DNA from: Haloimpatiens massiliensis
GTDB taxonomy: Bacteria; Bacillota; Clostridia; Clostridiales; Clostridiaceae
Reading direction: 5' to 3'
DNA: 54,962 nucleotides
Assembly (NCBI RefSeq): GCF_900184255.1
Contig: NZ_LT854640.1
Location: 2,306,946-2,361,907, forward strand
Of the stretch, positions 1-8,612 are shown piece by piece. The notes beneath the pieces were generated by a model. It was not told the origin of the DNA. It ran no database searches and saw only the letters and a program-made list of their open reading frames with translations. Positions within the stretch are counted from its first letter, which is position 1. Each line of letters opens with the position of its first letter. Position numbers and translations under genes: made by a program.

Positions 1-70
1 GCTCTTATGCAAGTTATGGAGGAGAAATTTCATAATTCCATTACATTGTACCTTATTGTAGATTAATCAT
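1..70. repeat. Repeat A copy 1, right end only (cut by window edge)
   Basis: This matches the right-hand part of the full-length copies at 2138-2450 and 20362-20673: the segment from GCTCTTATGCAAG through the GAAATTTCATAATTCC arm to the closing TTGTAGATTAATCA. The left part lies outside the window. The terminal GTGGG is mutated to GTAGA here. Confidence 0.85.
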
Positions 71-583
71 TTTATTACATTTTATTTATCTTGTTGGCCA
101 CTTTATATATGTTGTGTAGTAATATATGGTAAATTCTGTTTTACTGCATTCAACATTGTTCTTATTAGTTATGGTGATTATATACAAATTGCTAAATCAA
201 TCCGATTGTAGACATTTACCATTTTATGCTACACGACATTTATTAAATAGCCATCTTGTTATTTTTTATTTTCGCCTAAATAAAAAATAACAATTTTATA
301 TCTATGAAATTTAAATGGGTTACTAATAATAACATATAAAAAGAATATGAATTCTATATTAGCGTACTTTAAATAAACTGTAAAAAAATTGCACCCTCTT
401 AGGATGCAATTTACGAAACACTTATTTTAATCTTATTTTTATTTCATATTTATTTTAAATTTATATTTATTTCAAATTTACTTTAATTTTAGGTTTATCG
501 TTATTTTAACTTTATTCTTATTCCATTTTACTCTAATTTTAGGTTTATCATTATTTTAATTTTATTTTTATTCCATTTTACTC
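71..583. other. AT-rich intergenic stretch, no gene seen
   Basis: No open frame with a ribosome binding site was seen on either strand. It holds a hairpin terminator (381-412) and then a 50-bp tandem repeat (about 478-600) that runs into the end of the next gene. The rest is unremarkable AT-rich sequence. Confidence 0.6.
381..412 (-). terminator. Intrinsic terminator of the 584-1480 methyltransferase gene
   Basis: The inverted repeat AAATTGCA / TGCAATTT (386-393 and 405-412) is followed, on the minus strand, by a run of T. It sits about 170 bp past the stop codon of the minus-strand methyltransferase gene. Confidence 0.7.
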
Positions 584-600
584 TTATTTTAGGTTTATAC
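478..600. repeat. 50-bp tandem repeat overlapping a gene end
   Basis: The motif AGGTTTAT recurs at 491, 541 and 591, an exact 50-bp spacing with highly similar sequence between. The last partial unit contains the stop and the final codons of the 584-1480 reading frame, so the protein C-terminus is written by the repeat. Confidence 0.8.
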
Positions 601-1480
601 TCCATATTATTGGCTCTCTCTTCTTTATAGGGGTCCTTTTTATGCACCAATGTCCTATTATTTTTATATCATTACTTTGTTCTAATAATTTAAGTAAAGC
701 TTGTCCGTAAGTGAGGTTCTCATCAAACTCTATAGGAGCTGATTCACAAAAACCCAACTGCTCAAATGCTGTGGAGGTCTTTCCACATAAGTGAATTATA
801 GAGTTATTCAAAAATGGTTGCACTCTTTTTAATATATTAAGGCTAATTTTTCCGCTTACATCCTTATACATCTTAGGTCCAACTATATCCATAGCCCCTG
901 CAGGATCAGCAAAAGATATAATATCTGCACCTTTTTTTATTCCTTCTAAAATATACTTTACAATACTATCTTCAATAATCTTTATAAAATTATCAACTAT
1001 ATCTCTATTCTTTCTTATACCTCTATAAAAAATCATAGGATCTACAAGAGAAGAAATTATTGTAAAAGGGCCTTCTACATTTAAACAAACTATTTCTCCC
1101 TGCTTTTTAATATCCTCAACTGCACACAATACTTCTTTTATTCTACCTTTATTTAAATCTATCCCTCTTATATGCTCTAATTCCTCAACACTACTGTAAA
1201 CGTAACTTTCCACTCTTGGTCCTGTTTTTTCATCACCAAGCTTTATATTTGCTCCTATAGCCTCAGCTTCAACAGTAGCACAAAAAGGTATCCTGCATAT
1301 ACTATCTTTTCTATAATCTTTTAATTTTCTAGCCAAAAGACTTATATCTTCCTTATTTGTATGAGCTACTGGAAAACATATGCCATTTTCTTCAACTATA
1401 TTTTTGGGTACTGCTTCAAAATTATCTCCAGCACACTTAAATGTAAATTTAGATTCTAAAATATCCTGTTTCAAAAACAA
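584..1480 (-). CDS. UroD/MtaA-family corrinoid methyltransferase paralog (diverged)
   Basis: 298 residues of the uroporphyrinogen decarboxylase fold, in the branch used by methylcobamide-dependent methyltransferases (MtaA/CmuA type). The likely zinc site is visible: HLCGK, with a further Cys in GHWC near the end, as expected for the His-x-Cys...Cys ligands that activate a thiol or methyl acceptor. It is 35-50 residues shorter than the two paralogs at 4192-5196 and 5368-6396 and lacks their N-terminal DRPP/DRIP segment. The start is TTG, preceded by GAAGG. It lies about 1 kb downstream of the reactivase gene, beyond a 116-bp tandem repeat and a full MITE copy, so it may no longer share the operon transcript. 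The last codons lie in a tandem repeat. The methyl donor or acceptor cannot be told from sequence. Confidence 0.75.
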   Translation of the reverse strand: MFLKQDILESKFTFKCAGDNFEAVPKNIVEENGICFPVAHTNKEDISLLARKLKDYRKDSICRIPFCATVEAEAIGANIKLGDEKTGPRVESYVYSSVEELEHIRGIDLNKGRIKEVLCAVEDIKKQGEIVCLNVEGPFTIISSLVDPMIFYRGIRKNRDIVDNFIKIIEDSIVKYILEGIKKGADIISFADPAGAMDIVGPKMYKDVSGKISLNILKRVQPFLNNSIIHLCGKTSTAFEQLGFCESAPIEFDENLTYGQALLKLLEQSNDIKIIGHWCIKRTPIKKREPIIWSINLK

Positions 1481-1519
1481 AAACCTTCTTTCCCATAATA
1501 GGTAAAAGGTAAGAGTTTC

Positions 1520-2030
1520 TTTAAAAAATTCAGCAAACCTGAATTTTCACCACAACTATTACCTATTACTTACTTATTACTTACAAATTAATTATAAAAA
1601 ACTCCTTGAGTTTTATCCTTAACTCTTACTTCTTAGCTCTTACCTATTACCTATTACTTACTTCTTACTTATTACTTATTACCTATCACCTATTACTTAC
1701 AAATTAATTATAAAAAACTCTTTGAGTTTTATCCTTAACTCTTACTTCTTAGCTCTTACCTATTACCTATTACTTACTTCTTACTTATTACTTATTACCT
1801 ATCACCTATTACTTACAAATTAATTATAAAAAACTCTTTGAGTTTTATCCTTAACTCTTACTTCTTAGCTCTTACCTATTACCTATTACTTACTTCTTAC
1901 TTATTACTTATTACCTATCACCTATTACTTACAAATTAATTATAAAAAACTCTTTGAGTTTTATCCTTAACTCTTACTTCTTAGCTCTTACCTATTACCT
2001 ACTTCTTACCTGCAAATTTCAATTATAGTT
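1520..2030. repeat. 116-bp tandem repeat (about four units) rich in TTAC heptamers
   Basis: The landmark AAATTAATTATAAAAAACTC occurs at 1585, 1701, 1817 and 1933, exactly 116 bp apart. Each unit has a short AAAACTC/GAGTTTT palindrome and a run of heptamer-like TTACTTC/TTACCTA words. The stretch before it (1520-1560) carries half of the CTGAATTTTCACCACAAC palindrome that is complete at 10972-11020. The same sequence reappears reverse-complemented around 10850-11090. No coding potential is seen. Confidence 0.85.
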
Positions 2031-2137
2031 AGTTTCTAAAAGATCTTTATTCTTCATTTAATATTTTTATTTTTTAACTGCGAAAGTTGAATGTATTATA
2101 AATTCTATAATCTTATTTTCCTAACATATTAGTATAA

Positions 2138-2450
2138 TGATTAAACCACAAAAAGCATTACATTACCTGAATTATGAAATTTCTCTGGAATGACTTGCAT
2201 AAGAAGCAAAGGAACTGTTTAAATTTAATTTTAGAAATTCTTCTTTTAGACAGATAAAATTATCGTAAGCCTGGCAAGGACGCCAGACTAGCGAACCTGA
2301 GGCAGGACGCTGAATGTGAGCGTTAGATAATTTTATATGGCTAAAAGATTAGAATTTCTTAAATTAAATTTATTGTTCCGAGCTCTTATGCAAGTCATGG
2401 AGGAGAAATTTCATAATTCCACTACATTGTACCTTATTGTGGGGTAATCG
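2138..2450. repeat. Repeat A copy 2, full length MITE-like element
   Basis: About 313 bp with imperfect terminal inverted repeats (TGATTAAACCACAA... and ...TTGTGGGGTAATCG). It is flanked on both sides by TATAA, a probable 5-bp target duplication. The two halves fold back on each other. The centre holds a GC-richer core of small hairpins (about 2264-2335) closed by TAAAATTATC/GATAATTTTA. It contains no ORF, so it is non-autonomous. Confidence 0.9.
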
Positions 2451-2464
2451 TATAATACTAAATT

Positions 2465-4192
2465 CTAAAACTTTAACTCCTTAACGAAATATTCCTGAAA
2501 CTTTGGCTTTGTAGAAAGCTCCAAAACCTCTATATTAGATTTCACCGCTGTCATACTTCTAAGCATATTATCATTAATAAGTGCCAATCTAGCCCCTTCA
2601 ATAGATGAATTGCCCACAAAAGTTATTTTACCTTTAAAATTCTTAGGTATAAGTGAGATATCCATAATACTTTCAGGATTTATATGATATCCAAAAGAGC
2701 CGGCAATTACAGCCTCTTCCACTTCATCTATAGAAACATTAATTTCATCTAAAAGCATTGTTACTCCTGTGGCAATTGCACCTTTTGCCAGTTGAATCTG
2801 TCTTATATCCTTTTGTGATATATAAATTTCTTCAGTTATATAGAATTTTTTATCTCTCAATCTGTGTTTAACTCTTTCATCCAAATTAGGATTAAACTTT
2901 CCACTGGAAAGTACAATTTTGTTTTTTACTAAGCTAGCTGCAATATCCATAAGTCCACTTCCACAGATACCCTTTACCGGAACGTTATCTATAGTTGTAT
3001 AATTTATATTAAAATCTTTATCAATAGAAAAAGTATCTATCGCTCCTTCTTCTGCCCTACATCCGCAATCTATATTCATGCCTTCTAGGGCTGGTCCTGC
3101 TGCAGTAGAAGTAGCTGCTAATTTTCCCTTAGAAATTGCAACAATTTCTCCATTGGTACCTATATCAATAAAAATTGAAGAATGCTTTTTCTCATTAAAT
3201 CCTACAGCTATAACCCCTGATATTATATCCGCACCAACATATCCCGATGCTGAAGGAAGAAGCGTTACAATTCCACCTGGATTTATGCTTATATTAATAT
3301 CTTTACCTTTAAAATTAAGTTCATTTAAAAATACGGATCTATAAGGTGCCCTGGCTATAGATTTTGGATTTACACCTAAAAATAAATGAAGCATTGTTGT
3401 ATTTGCAGCAATCATAATACGATATACATTATTTCCACTAAATTTTCCATCTAAAAGTTCACTTACCATACCATTAATTTTATTAACTATAGTATCTCTA
3501 AGTATTTCCGTTCCATTTTCATTGTTAATGCAGTAACTTATTCTTGTTAATACATCTCCACCATATTGAGTTTGAGGATTTAAAGAAGATACCTTATTTA
3601 ATACTTCACCATCTTCTAAATTCACTAAATAAGCAGACATTCCTGTAGTTCCAATATCAATTGCCACTCCTAATATATCTCCAAAATATTTTCCAATATC
3701 TAAAAGATAATTATTACAAACAACACCTTGTATCTCTTCAGCATTTTCTTTCTCAAGCTGAGCAATCTTTTCATATATGTCCACAGAATTTATATCATAA
3801 TCAATAAATTCAACATAAGGCGTAGAATTTTTCTTATCTTTCATAGGCAATTTTACTTTTTTAATTGAACTATCTATTTCTGCATCTACTGAATATCCTC
3901 TATTTATTGTTTTAAGAACCTTTTTAGAATTTAATAACTCTACCTCCACATCGCCTTTAACTCTAGCAAGACATGCCAATCTAATATTATCTTTTTCATG
4001 GGTAAATTTCTTTTCTTCAGCAGTAGGAGGATATAACTCCCCTACTACTTTAACCTTGCACTTACCGCACATGCCTATGCCGCTGCATGGAGTTTCAATA
4101 TGGAGACCTGCCTTTCTTATGCAATCTGTTAACTTGGTTCCTTTCTCTACTTGAACTTCAATATTTTCATTTTTAAAAACCACTTTAACCAT
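2465..4192 (-). CDS. Corrinoid-reactivating protein (2Fe-2S plus ASKHA ATPase, RACE type)
   Basis: 575 residues. The N-terminus is a plant-type 2Fe-2S ferredoxin domain with Cys36, Cys42, Cys45 and Cys74 (CSGIGMCGKC ... CLA). The C-terminal two thirds form the ASKHA-fold ATPase domain (DUF4445), with the phosphate-binding DIGTTGMSAYLV near residue 175 and FIDIGTNGEI further on. Proteins of this kind use ATP to reduce cobalamin that has slipped to Co(II) back to Co(I) on methyltransferase corrinoid proteins. The start ATG overlaps the stop of the upstream methyltransferase (TAATG), so translation is probably coupled. A cytoplasmic partner of the corrinoid protein at 6419-7066. Confidence 0.9.
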   Translation of the reverse strand: MVKVVFKNENIEVQVEKGTKLTDCIRKAGLHIETPCSGIGMCGKCKVKVVGELYPPTAEEKKFTHEKDNIRLACLARVKGDVEVELLNSKKVLKTINRGYSVDAEIDSSIKKVKLPMKDKKNSTPYVEFIDYDINSVDIYEKIAQLEKENAEEIQGVVCNNYLLDIGKYFGDILGVAIDIGTTGMSAYLVNLEDGEVLNKVSSLNPQTQYGGDVLTRISYCINNENGTEILRDTIVNKINGMVSELLDGKFSGNNVYRIMIAANTTMLHLFLGVNPKSIARAPYRSVFLNELNFKGKDINISINPGGIVTLLPSASGYVGADIISGVIAVGFNEKKHSSIFIDIGTNGEIVAISKGKLAATSTAAGPALEGMNIDCGCRAEEGAIDTFSIDKDFNINYTTIDNVPVKGICGSGLMDIAASLVKNKIVLSSGKFNPNLDERVKHRLRDKKFYITEEIYISQKDIRQIQLAKGAIATGVTMLLDEINVSIDEVEEAVIAGSFGYHINPESIMDISLIPKNFKGKITFVGNSSIEGARLALINDNMLRSMTAVKSNIEVLELSTKPKFQEYFVKELKF

Positions 4193-5196
4193 TACTCATA
4201 TATCCCCTTCTTAACATACTCTGTCATAGCTTTCAAATTATCCACAGGCGTCCCCATACTTAATCCACAGGCAGGGGATACAATATCCGTTCCTGAATCT
4301 ATACAATTTTTAGTTATAGATATTATTTTTTCCCTCTTTCCTGTATGAAGCAATTGCGTATTCACATTTCCCATAAGTCTTGTGCTTATTCTTCTTCTTG
4401 CATCTCTTAAATTTACTATAGAATCAAAGCTAATTGCATCTGCACCTATTAAATTAAGACTATCTATTATAGTCCTTGTATTACCACAGATATGAATAAT
4501 CACAGGAACATTTAATTTATGTATAGCAGATATAATTTCCTTATATAATGGTACTGCAAACTTTTCGAAGTTTTTACTTCCAAGTATTTCTCCTGTAGCT
4601 GTAGGATCTGAAATTGCTATTACATCAGCACCTGCTTTAATCATTTCAATAGCATATTCTATTAAATAATCATTTACATACTTGAAAAATTTGTATAGCT
4701 TTTCCGGTTCTTTTCTTATCATTTTAAATGCCATAAGAGGATCTACTATCGATGTTGCTGTGCTTACATGTCCAGTTATACTTCCAATCACCGGTACTTC
4801 ATCATTTTTAAGCTCATTTATAACTTCAAGTACCATCTTCATTCTCTTTTCCTCTTTAGGCACAACTGAATATTCGGCCATTATATCCTCTAAAGGATTG
4901 CTATTATACTCCATAACTCTTGGCTCTACAAATTTGTTTCCTACATCAAGTTTCACTCCAAGAGGCTCCGCTTCAATAGTCATGCAATATGGAACCCCAT
5001 AGTTTTCAAACCCCGTAAGCTTATAAACCTTTTTTGCTGCTTCAATCATAGCCTCTTTTTCTGTATTATGATTTCCAGTAATGTGGTCAAGTGTTTCAGT
5101 TACACATGCATTTAACATTCCACCAGGACAAATAACTGGTGGTCTATCAACTTTTTCTCCTTTTAAAACCCTTAATAGTCTTTCTTTCTGATTCAC
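4192..5196 (-). CDS. UroD/MtaA-family corrinoid methyltransferase
   Basis: 334 residues with the family's N-terminal pattern (KERLLRVLKGEKVDRPP) and the zinc ligands of methylcobamide methyltransferases: HICGN (His-x-Cys) and the late Cys in SPACGLSMGTP. Expected role: methyl transfer between a substrate or acceptor and the cobalamin of the neighbouring corrinoid protein. It overlaps the reactivase start by one base. A 170-bp gap separates it from the upstream methyltransferase, so a second promoter is possible. It is clearly paralogous to the genes at 584 and 5368. In such clusters one paralog usually methylates the corrinoid and another demethylates it; which does what is not visible. Confidence 0.85.
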   Translation of the reverse strand: MNQKERLLRVLKGEKVDRPPVICPGGMLNACVTETLDHITGNHNTEKEAMIEAAKKVYKLTGFENYGVPYCMTIEAEPLGVKLDVGNKFVEPRVMEYNSNPLEDIMAEYSVVPKEEKRMKMVLEVINELKNDEVPVIGSITGHVSTATSIVDPLMAFKMIRKEPEKLYKFFKYVNDYLIEYAIEMIKAGADVIAISDPTATGEILGSKNFEKFAVPLYKEIISAIHKLNVPVIIHICGNTRTIIDSLNLIGADAISFDSIVNLRDARRRISTRLMGNVNTQLLHTGKREKIISITKNCIDSGTDIVSPACGLSMGTPVDNLKAMTEYVKKGIYE

Positions 5197-5367
5197 TACA
5201 AAGACGTTGCCAATAATCTATAAAAATCTTTAAATGAGCAAATTTTATAACAAATTATGAAATTAAAATAGACATTTATAACATCCTAGTGTATTATATT
5301 TCTGCTAAATTTCTCTGCTAAATTTAATCGATTCTCTTTTTATAGATTTATTGCAACAGTTCACCTC

Positions 5368-6396
5368 CTATTTCTGATAGTCATAAGTTCCATAAATTCT
5401 TACTGAATCCACCAATGCATCTATATTTTCAAAAGGTACTTTCTTAGGAATTTCACATCCTGAAGCTAAAATAAATCCACCTTCATACCCTTCCATTTGT
5501 TCTATTGTCTTTTTACATATTTCTAATATTTCTTCTCTTGTTCCAAATAACAATTCATTTGCTGGTGTTATATTTCCAAGTATTACTGCTCTACCTGCAA
5601 CTTTTTCTCTTGCTATATTCAAATCGCAAATATCTATACTTAAAATATCAGCACCTGTATCTGCCATAAGATCAATAATTTTGTGGGTTTTACCACAAAT
5701 ATGTAGCGGAATTATTGTATTTAAACTATGAGCTAAATCTATTAATTCTTTAGTGTAAGGCAAAGAAAATTTCTTATACATTCTAGGGCTAAGCAAACTT
5801 CCTGATGAAATTGGTTCTAAGATTATAGGAACTGCTCCATGAGCTATAACTTCTTTCATGAAGTTTTTACAAGTTTCAGTAGTCATTTTAAGTAACTCAA
5901 TACAAAATTCAGGATCATTATACATATCCTTTACGAAATTTTCAGTTCCTCTTAATGTTGCTGCAGTAGATAATGGGCCTGAAAAACATACCGCTGACAC
6001 TATCTTGTCTCCAAGTTTTTCATTTAATATATCTAAAGCTTGATAAAATACAGGAAACTTTCCATCGTTTTTATCCGCAATCTTGATTTTGCTCAAATCT
6101 TCTCTTGACTTTATTACATGATCAAGGGTACATGCAGGCTCGTCTTCATAATATGCTAGCTCCTGTCCCATAGCTTCTGCAACAAAAGATGTGTTTGTAA
6201 AAAGATATGATAAATCATACTTAAATCTTTCATAGGCTGCAATATAAGAATCTGCCATAACTTGAGGATCTAACTGAAACTCATTAATGGTTTTACCTAT
6301 CAAATGAGATGCATTTGCTGTTACAATTGGCATACAAGGGATTCTGTCCACAGGTTTACCTTGTAAAAATGCCATAACCCTATCTTTAGATATCAT
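5368..6396 (-). CDS. UroD/MtaA-family corrinoid methyltransferase
   Basis: 342 residues from the chosen ATG at 6396, which follows AAGGGAAG by about five bases. A longer frame opens at 6417, but its extra seven codons overlap that binding site. Family features: DRVMAFLQGKPVDRIP near the N-terminus, the zinc-binding HICGK, and a late Cys in LASGCEIP. It directly follows the corrinoid protein gene (stop at 6419), so the two are almost certainly co-translated and partner each other. It differs enough from the other two methyltransferases that a different substrate or acceptor is plausible. Confidence 0.85.
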   Translation of the reverse strand: MISKDRVMAFLQGKPVDRIPCMPIVTANASHLIGKTINEFQLDPQVMADSYIAAYERFKYDLSYLFTNTSFVAEAMGQELAYYEDEPACTLDHVIKSREDLSKIKIADKNDGKFPVFYQALDILNEKLGDKIVSAVCFSGPLSTAATLRGTENFVKDMYNDPEFCIELLKMTTETCKNFMKEVIAHGAVPIILEPISSGSLLSPRMYKKFSLPYTKELIDLAHSLNTIIPLHICGKTHKIIDLMADTGADILSIDICDLNIAREKVAGRAVILGNITPANELLFGTREEILEICKKTIEQMEGYEGGFILASGCEIPKKVPFENIDALVDSVRIYGTYDYQK

Positions 6397-6418
6397 TATA
6401 TCTTCCCTTACGTGCATC

Positions 6419-7066
6419 CTACGCTACCCCCATCATTGCTTTTGCTTTTCTCACTGCCTCATTAGCATCTTTAGTATATAAATCGGCACCTATTCTTTTC
6501 GCAAAATTACTAGATATTGGGCCTCCTCCAATCATAACCTTATATTTATCTCTAATACCGTTTTCATCTAACTTATCAATTACTGTTTTCATTCCATCCA
6601 TAGTGGTAGTCATTAATGTTGACATACAAATAATGTCTGCTTCAATTTCTTCTGATTTTTCTATAAATTCATCTAATGGTACATCTCTTCCTAAATCATG
6701 TACCTCAAATCCCGCTGCTTCCATCATTATTCTAACAAGATTTTTTCCAATATCGTGTGTGTCACCTTCAATTACTCCTATAACCACTTTAATAGGTTTC
6801 TCTACTACAGATTTATCTAAATAAGGCTTAACTTTGTCCAATCCCGCATTCATGGCATCTGAACATATTAATACTTCTGGTAAAAAATATTCCTCTTCTT
6901 CATAAAGTCTTCCGACTTCATTCATTCCTGCTATAAGGCCATTTGTTATTGTTTCATAAGCAGGTATTTTCAGTTCTAAAGACTTATCACATAACTCAAC
7001 TACTGTATCCTCTTCCATTTCAATCACTGCTTCTGCTATGTTTTTAAATAAAGTTCCTTTTTCCAT
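6419..7066 (-). CDS. Cobalamin-binding corrinoid protein of a methyltransferase system
   Basis: 215 residues from the ATG at 7066, which has GGGAGAG upstream; an ATG 15 bases earlier lies inside that binding site. An N-terminal helical cap (residues 1-85) is followed by a Rossmann B12 domain with the base-off signature GDTHDIGKN, His104 being the lower cobalt ligand, then STLMTTT and IGGGPIS. It carries the methyl group between the MtaA-like enzymes downstream. It is the first gene of the methyltransferase block and has a plausible sigma-A promoter about 100 bp upstream. It resembles MtaC/MtbC/MtvC-type proteins; sequence alone does not reveal the methyl donor. Confidence 0.92.
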   Translation of the reverse strand: MEKGTLFKNIAEAVIEMEEDTVVELCDKSLELKIPAYETITNGLIAGMNEVGRLYEEEEYFLPEVLICSDAMNAGLDKVKPYLDKSVVEKPIKVVIGVIEGDTHDIGKNLVRIMMEAAGFEVHDLGRDVPLDEFIEKSEEIEADIICMSTLMTTTMDGMKTVIDKLDENGIRDKYKVMIGGGPISSNFAKRIGADLYTKDANEAVRKAKAMMGVA

Positions 7067-7168
7067 GTTACACTCTCCCAACTTAACTTTTTTCTGAGTA
7101 TTTTCTTTGAATTATACTTGTTACACATATGATTTTCTACAGCTATGGATAATTTCTATAGAAAGTGA

Positions 7169-7197
7169 ATTATCTATTATTTTTTAACTATTTACAA
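7169..7197 (-). promoter_or_regulatory. Candidate sigma-A promoter for the corrinoid/methyltransferase operon
   Basis: On the minus strand TTGTAA and GATAAT are separated by 17 bases, leaving a leader of roughly 95 bases before the corrinoid gene. No -24/-12 element was seen here. Confidence 0.4.
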
Positions 7198-7240
7198 CTA
7201 TTTTCCTATTTTTTTATAACTTTATCTTGGGATAAAAATT

Positions 7241-7290
7241 GGGGACAGTTAACAACTATTATATAAATTAGGGACAGTTAACAACTATTA
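7241..7290. repeat. Two direct REP-like motifs
   Basis: GGGGACAGTTAACAACTATT at 7241-7260 and GGGACAGTTAACAACTATTA at 7271-7290 are direct copies of a motif found at seven other places in the window. Confidence 0.75.
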
Positions 7291-7300
7291 CAATTTATTT

Positions 7301-7335
7301 AAACCCCTTAAATATTCATTCTATTTAAGGGGTTT
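7301..7335 (-). terminator. Hairpin downstream of dhaM
   Basis: AAACCCCTTAAAT and ATTTAAGGGGTTT form 13-bp perfect arms. The following T tract is weak, so this is a terminator or a processing hairpin between dhaM and the corrinoid block. A near-identical stem follows the cold shock gene at 20713-20744. Confidence 0.6.
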
Positions 7336-7374
7336 AAAGGGATAAAATTTATTTAATACTATATACAATTTTAT

Positions 7375-7764
7375 TTAAGGCATTTTTCCTAAATTCATAG
7401 GTTTTAAAGCTTCTTCAATTTGTTCTACATTTTTTCCTATACTACTTTCTACTGCTGCTGTTATGCTTCCTTCAACTATTGGACAATCAACTATTCTGAT
7501 TTTACTTTTCTTACTATCATCCATACACTCTATTGCCATCTCCGCATTCATAAAGGCACTACCTAAATCAAAGATGATAATTACTCCATTTTCTGAATAC
7601 ACACTTTCTATAGCACTGATTATTTTCTCTACATCAGTACCAATTCTTCCATCTCCTGTACCTCCTGCTGTGGCTATAGGAGTCTCTGGTGCCATTTGCT
7701 TTGCTAGCTCCTCTACTCCATCTACTATATTTTTGCTATGTGAAATTATCACTATTCCTACCAT
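7375..7764 (-). CDS. dhaM: DhaM, phosphocarrier subunit of PTS-dependent glycerone kinase
   Basis: 129 residues from the ATG at 7764, which has GAAGGAG upstream; a longer frame to 7818 is unlikely to be used. It is a single EIIA-mannose-like domain: MVGIVIISHS places the phospho-accepting His at residue 9, and GGTGDGRIGT and IIFDLGSA are typical. It relays phosphate from HPr to ADP held by DhaL. Unlike enterobacterial DhaM it has no fused HPr or EI domain, so it depends on the general PTS. It is the last gene of glpF-dhaK-dhaL-dhaM. Confidence 0.93.
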   Translation of the reverse strand: MVGIVIISHSKNIVDGVEELAKQMAPETPIATAGGTGDGRIGTDVEKIISAIESVYSENGVIIIFDLGSAFMNAEMAIECMDDSKKSKIRIVDCPIVEGSITAAVESSIGKNVEQIEEALKPMNLGKMP

Positions 7765-7879
7765 GTATTTTCTCCTTCTATTTTTAATTGACAATTTATC
7801 TAACTCTATTTCTTTCAATATAATTTGTTTATATCTGATTTATTTCTAATTTATTTTTTTCAATATAGTTTATTTATAC

Positions 7880-8509
7880 CTAATTTATTTCTTCATAAAT
7901 AGTTTCAATTATTATTGCAGACGAGGTAGCTCCTGCATCTTGATGCCCTATACTTCTTTCTCCAAGATAACTTGCTCTTCCTTTTTTAGCTATTATTTCT
8001 TTAGTATATTCCACTCCTTCATATGCGGCTTCTTTAGCTAACCTTAGAACTTCCTTAGTTTCAAGACCCTTCTCTATTCCTTCCCTGGTAGCATTTAAAG
8101 CTGGTTCTATAGCATCAATCATAGTCTTCTCTCCAACTTGTCCCTTACCTCTCATCTTTATTCCTTCAAGGGCCTCCTCCAATATTTTTACAAAATCATT
8201 TATATCAATCTCAGCTTTTCCACTTACCGCCGCTGATGCTTTCATAAAAGCAGTACCATATAGTGGACCTGAAGCTCCTCCTACATTAGATACTAAAGCC
8301 ATGCCTGCTTTCTTTAATATACCTGCTACATCACTTCCATCATCATCTTTTAATTTTTCTACTACAGCTTTAAAACCCTTACTCATGTTTAATCCATGAT
8401 CTCCGTCACCTATAGTAGCATCTAATTCTGAAAGATATGCTTTATTTTCATCCATCTTGTCGCTTATTTTCTCTAATATCTCTATAACTCTTTTTCCTTT
8501 AATACTCAC
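7880..8509 (-). CDS. dhaL: DhaL, ADP-binding subunit of glycerone kinase
   Basis: 209 residues. The DATIGDGDHG motif supplies the Mg-ADP-binding aspartates 30, 35 and 37. DhaL passes phosphate from DhaM to glycerone bound by DhaK. The start is GTG at 8509 with GAGAGGAG seven bases upstream. Length and order fit the DhaKLM system. Confidence 0.95.
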   Translation of the reverse strand: MSIKGKRVIEILEKISDKMDENKAYLSELDATIGDGDHGLNMSKGFKAVVEKLKDDDGSDVAGILKKAGMALVSNVGGASGPLYGTAFMKASAAVSGKAEIDINDFVKILEEALEGIKMRGKGQVGEKTMIDAIEPALNATREGIEKGLETKEVLRLAKEAAYEGVEYTKEIIAKKGRASYLGERSIGHQDAGATSSAIIIETIYEEIN

Positions 8510-8612
8510 AATATTACTCCTCTCAGGCTTTAAAATATTTTCTATTTACAACTATAATATTTACAACTATAATGTATCAATTATACAATTATATAACTAT
8601 GCAACTATATAA

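Noticed and set aside
1520..2030. Possible CRISPR array from regular spacing
   Set aside because: The 116-bp units are repeated in full, with no variable spacers between short repeats, and no cas genes are present.
3078..3344. 88-codon plus-strand frame and similar ones opposite large genes
   Set aside because: They are shadows of well-supported minus-strand genes with clear domains.
7082..7240. Cobalamin riboswitch or sigma-54 promoter before the corrinoid gene
   Set aside because: No B12-box or TGGCAC-N5-TTGC pattern was seen; a sigma-A promoter fits better.
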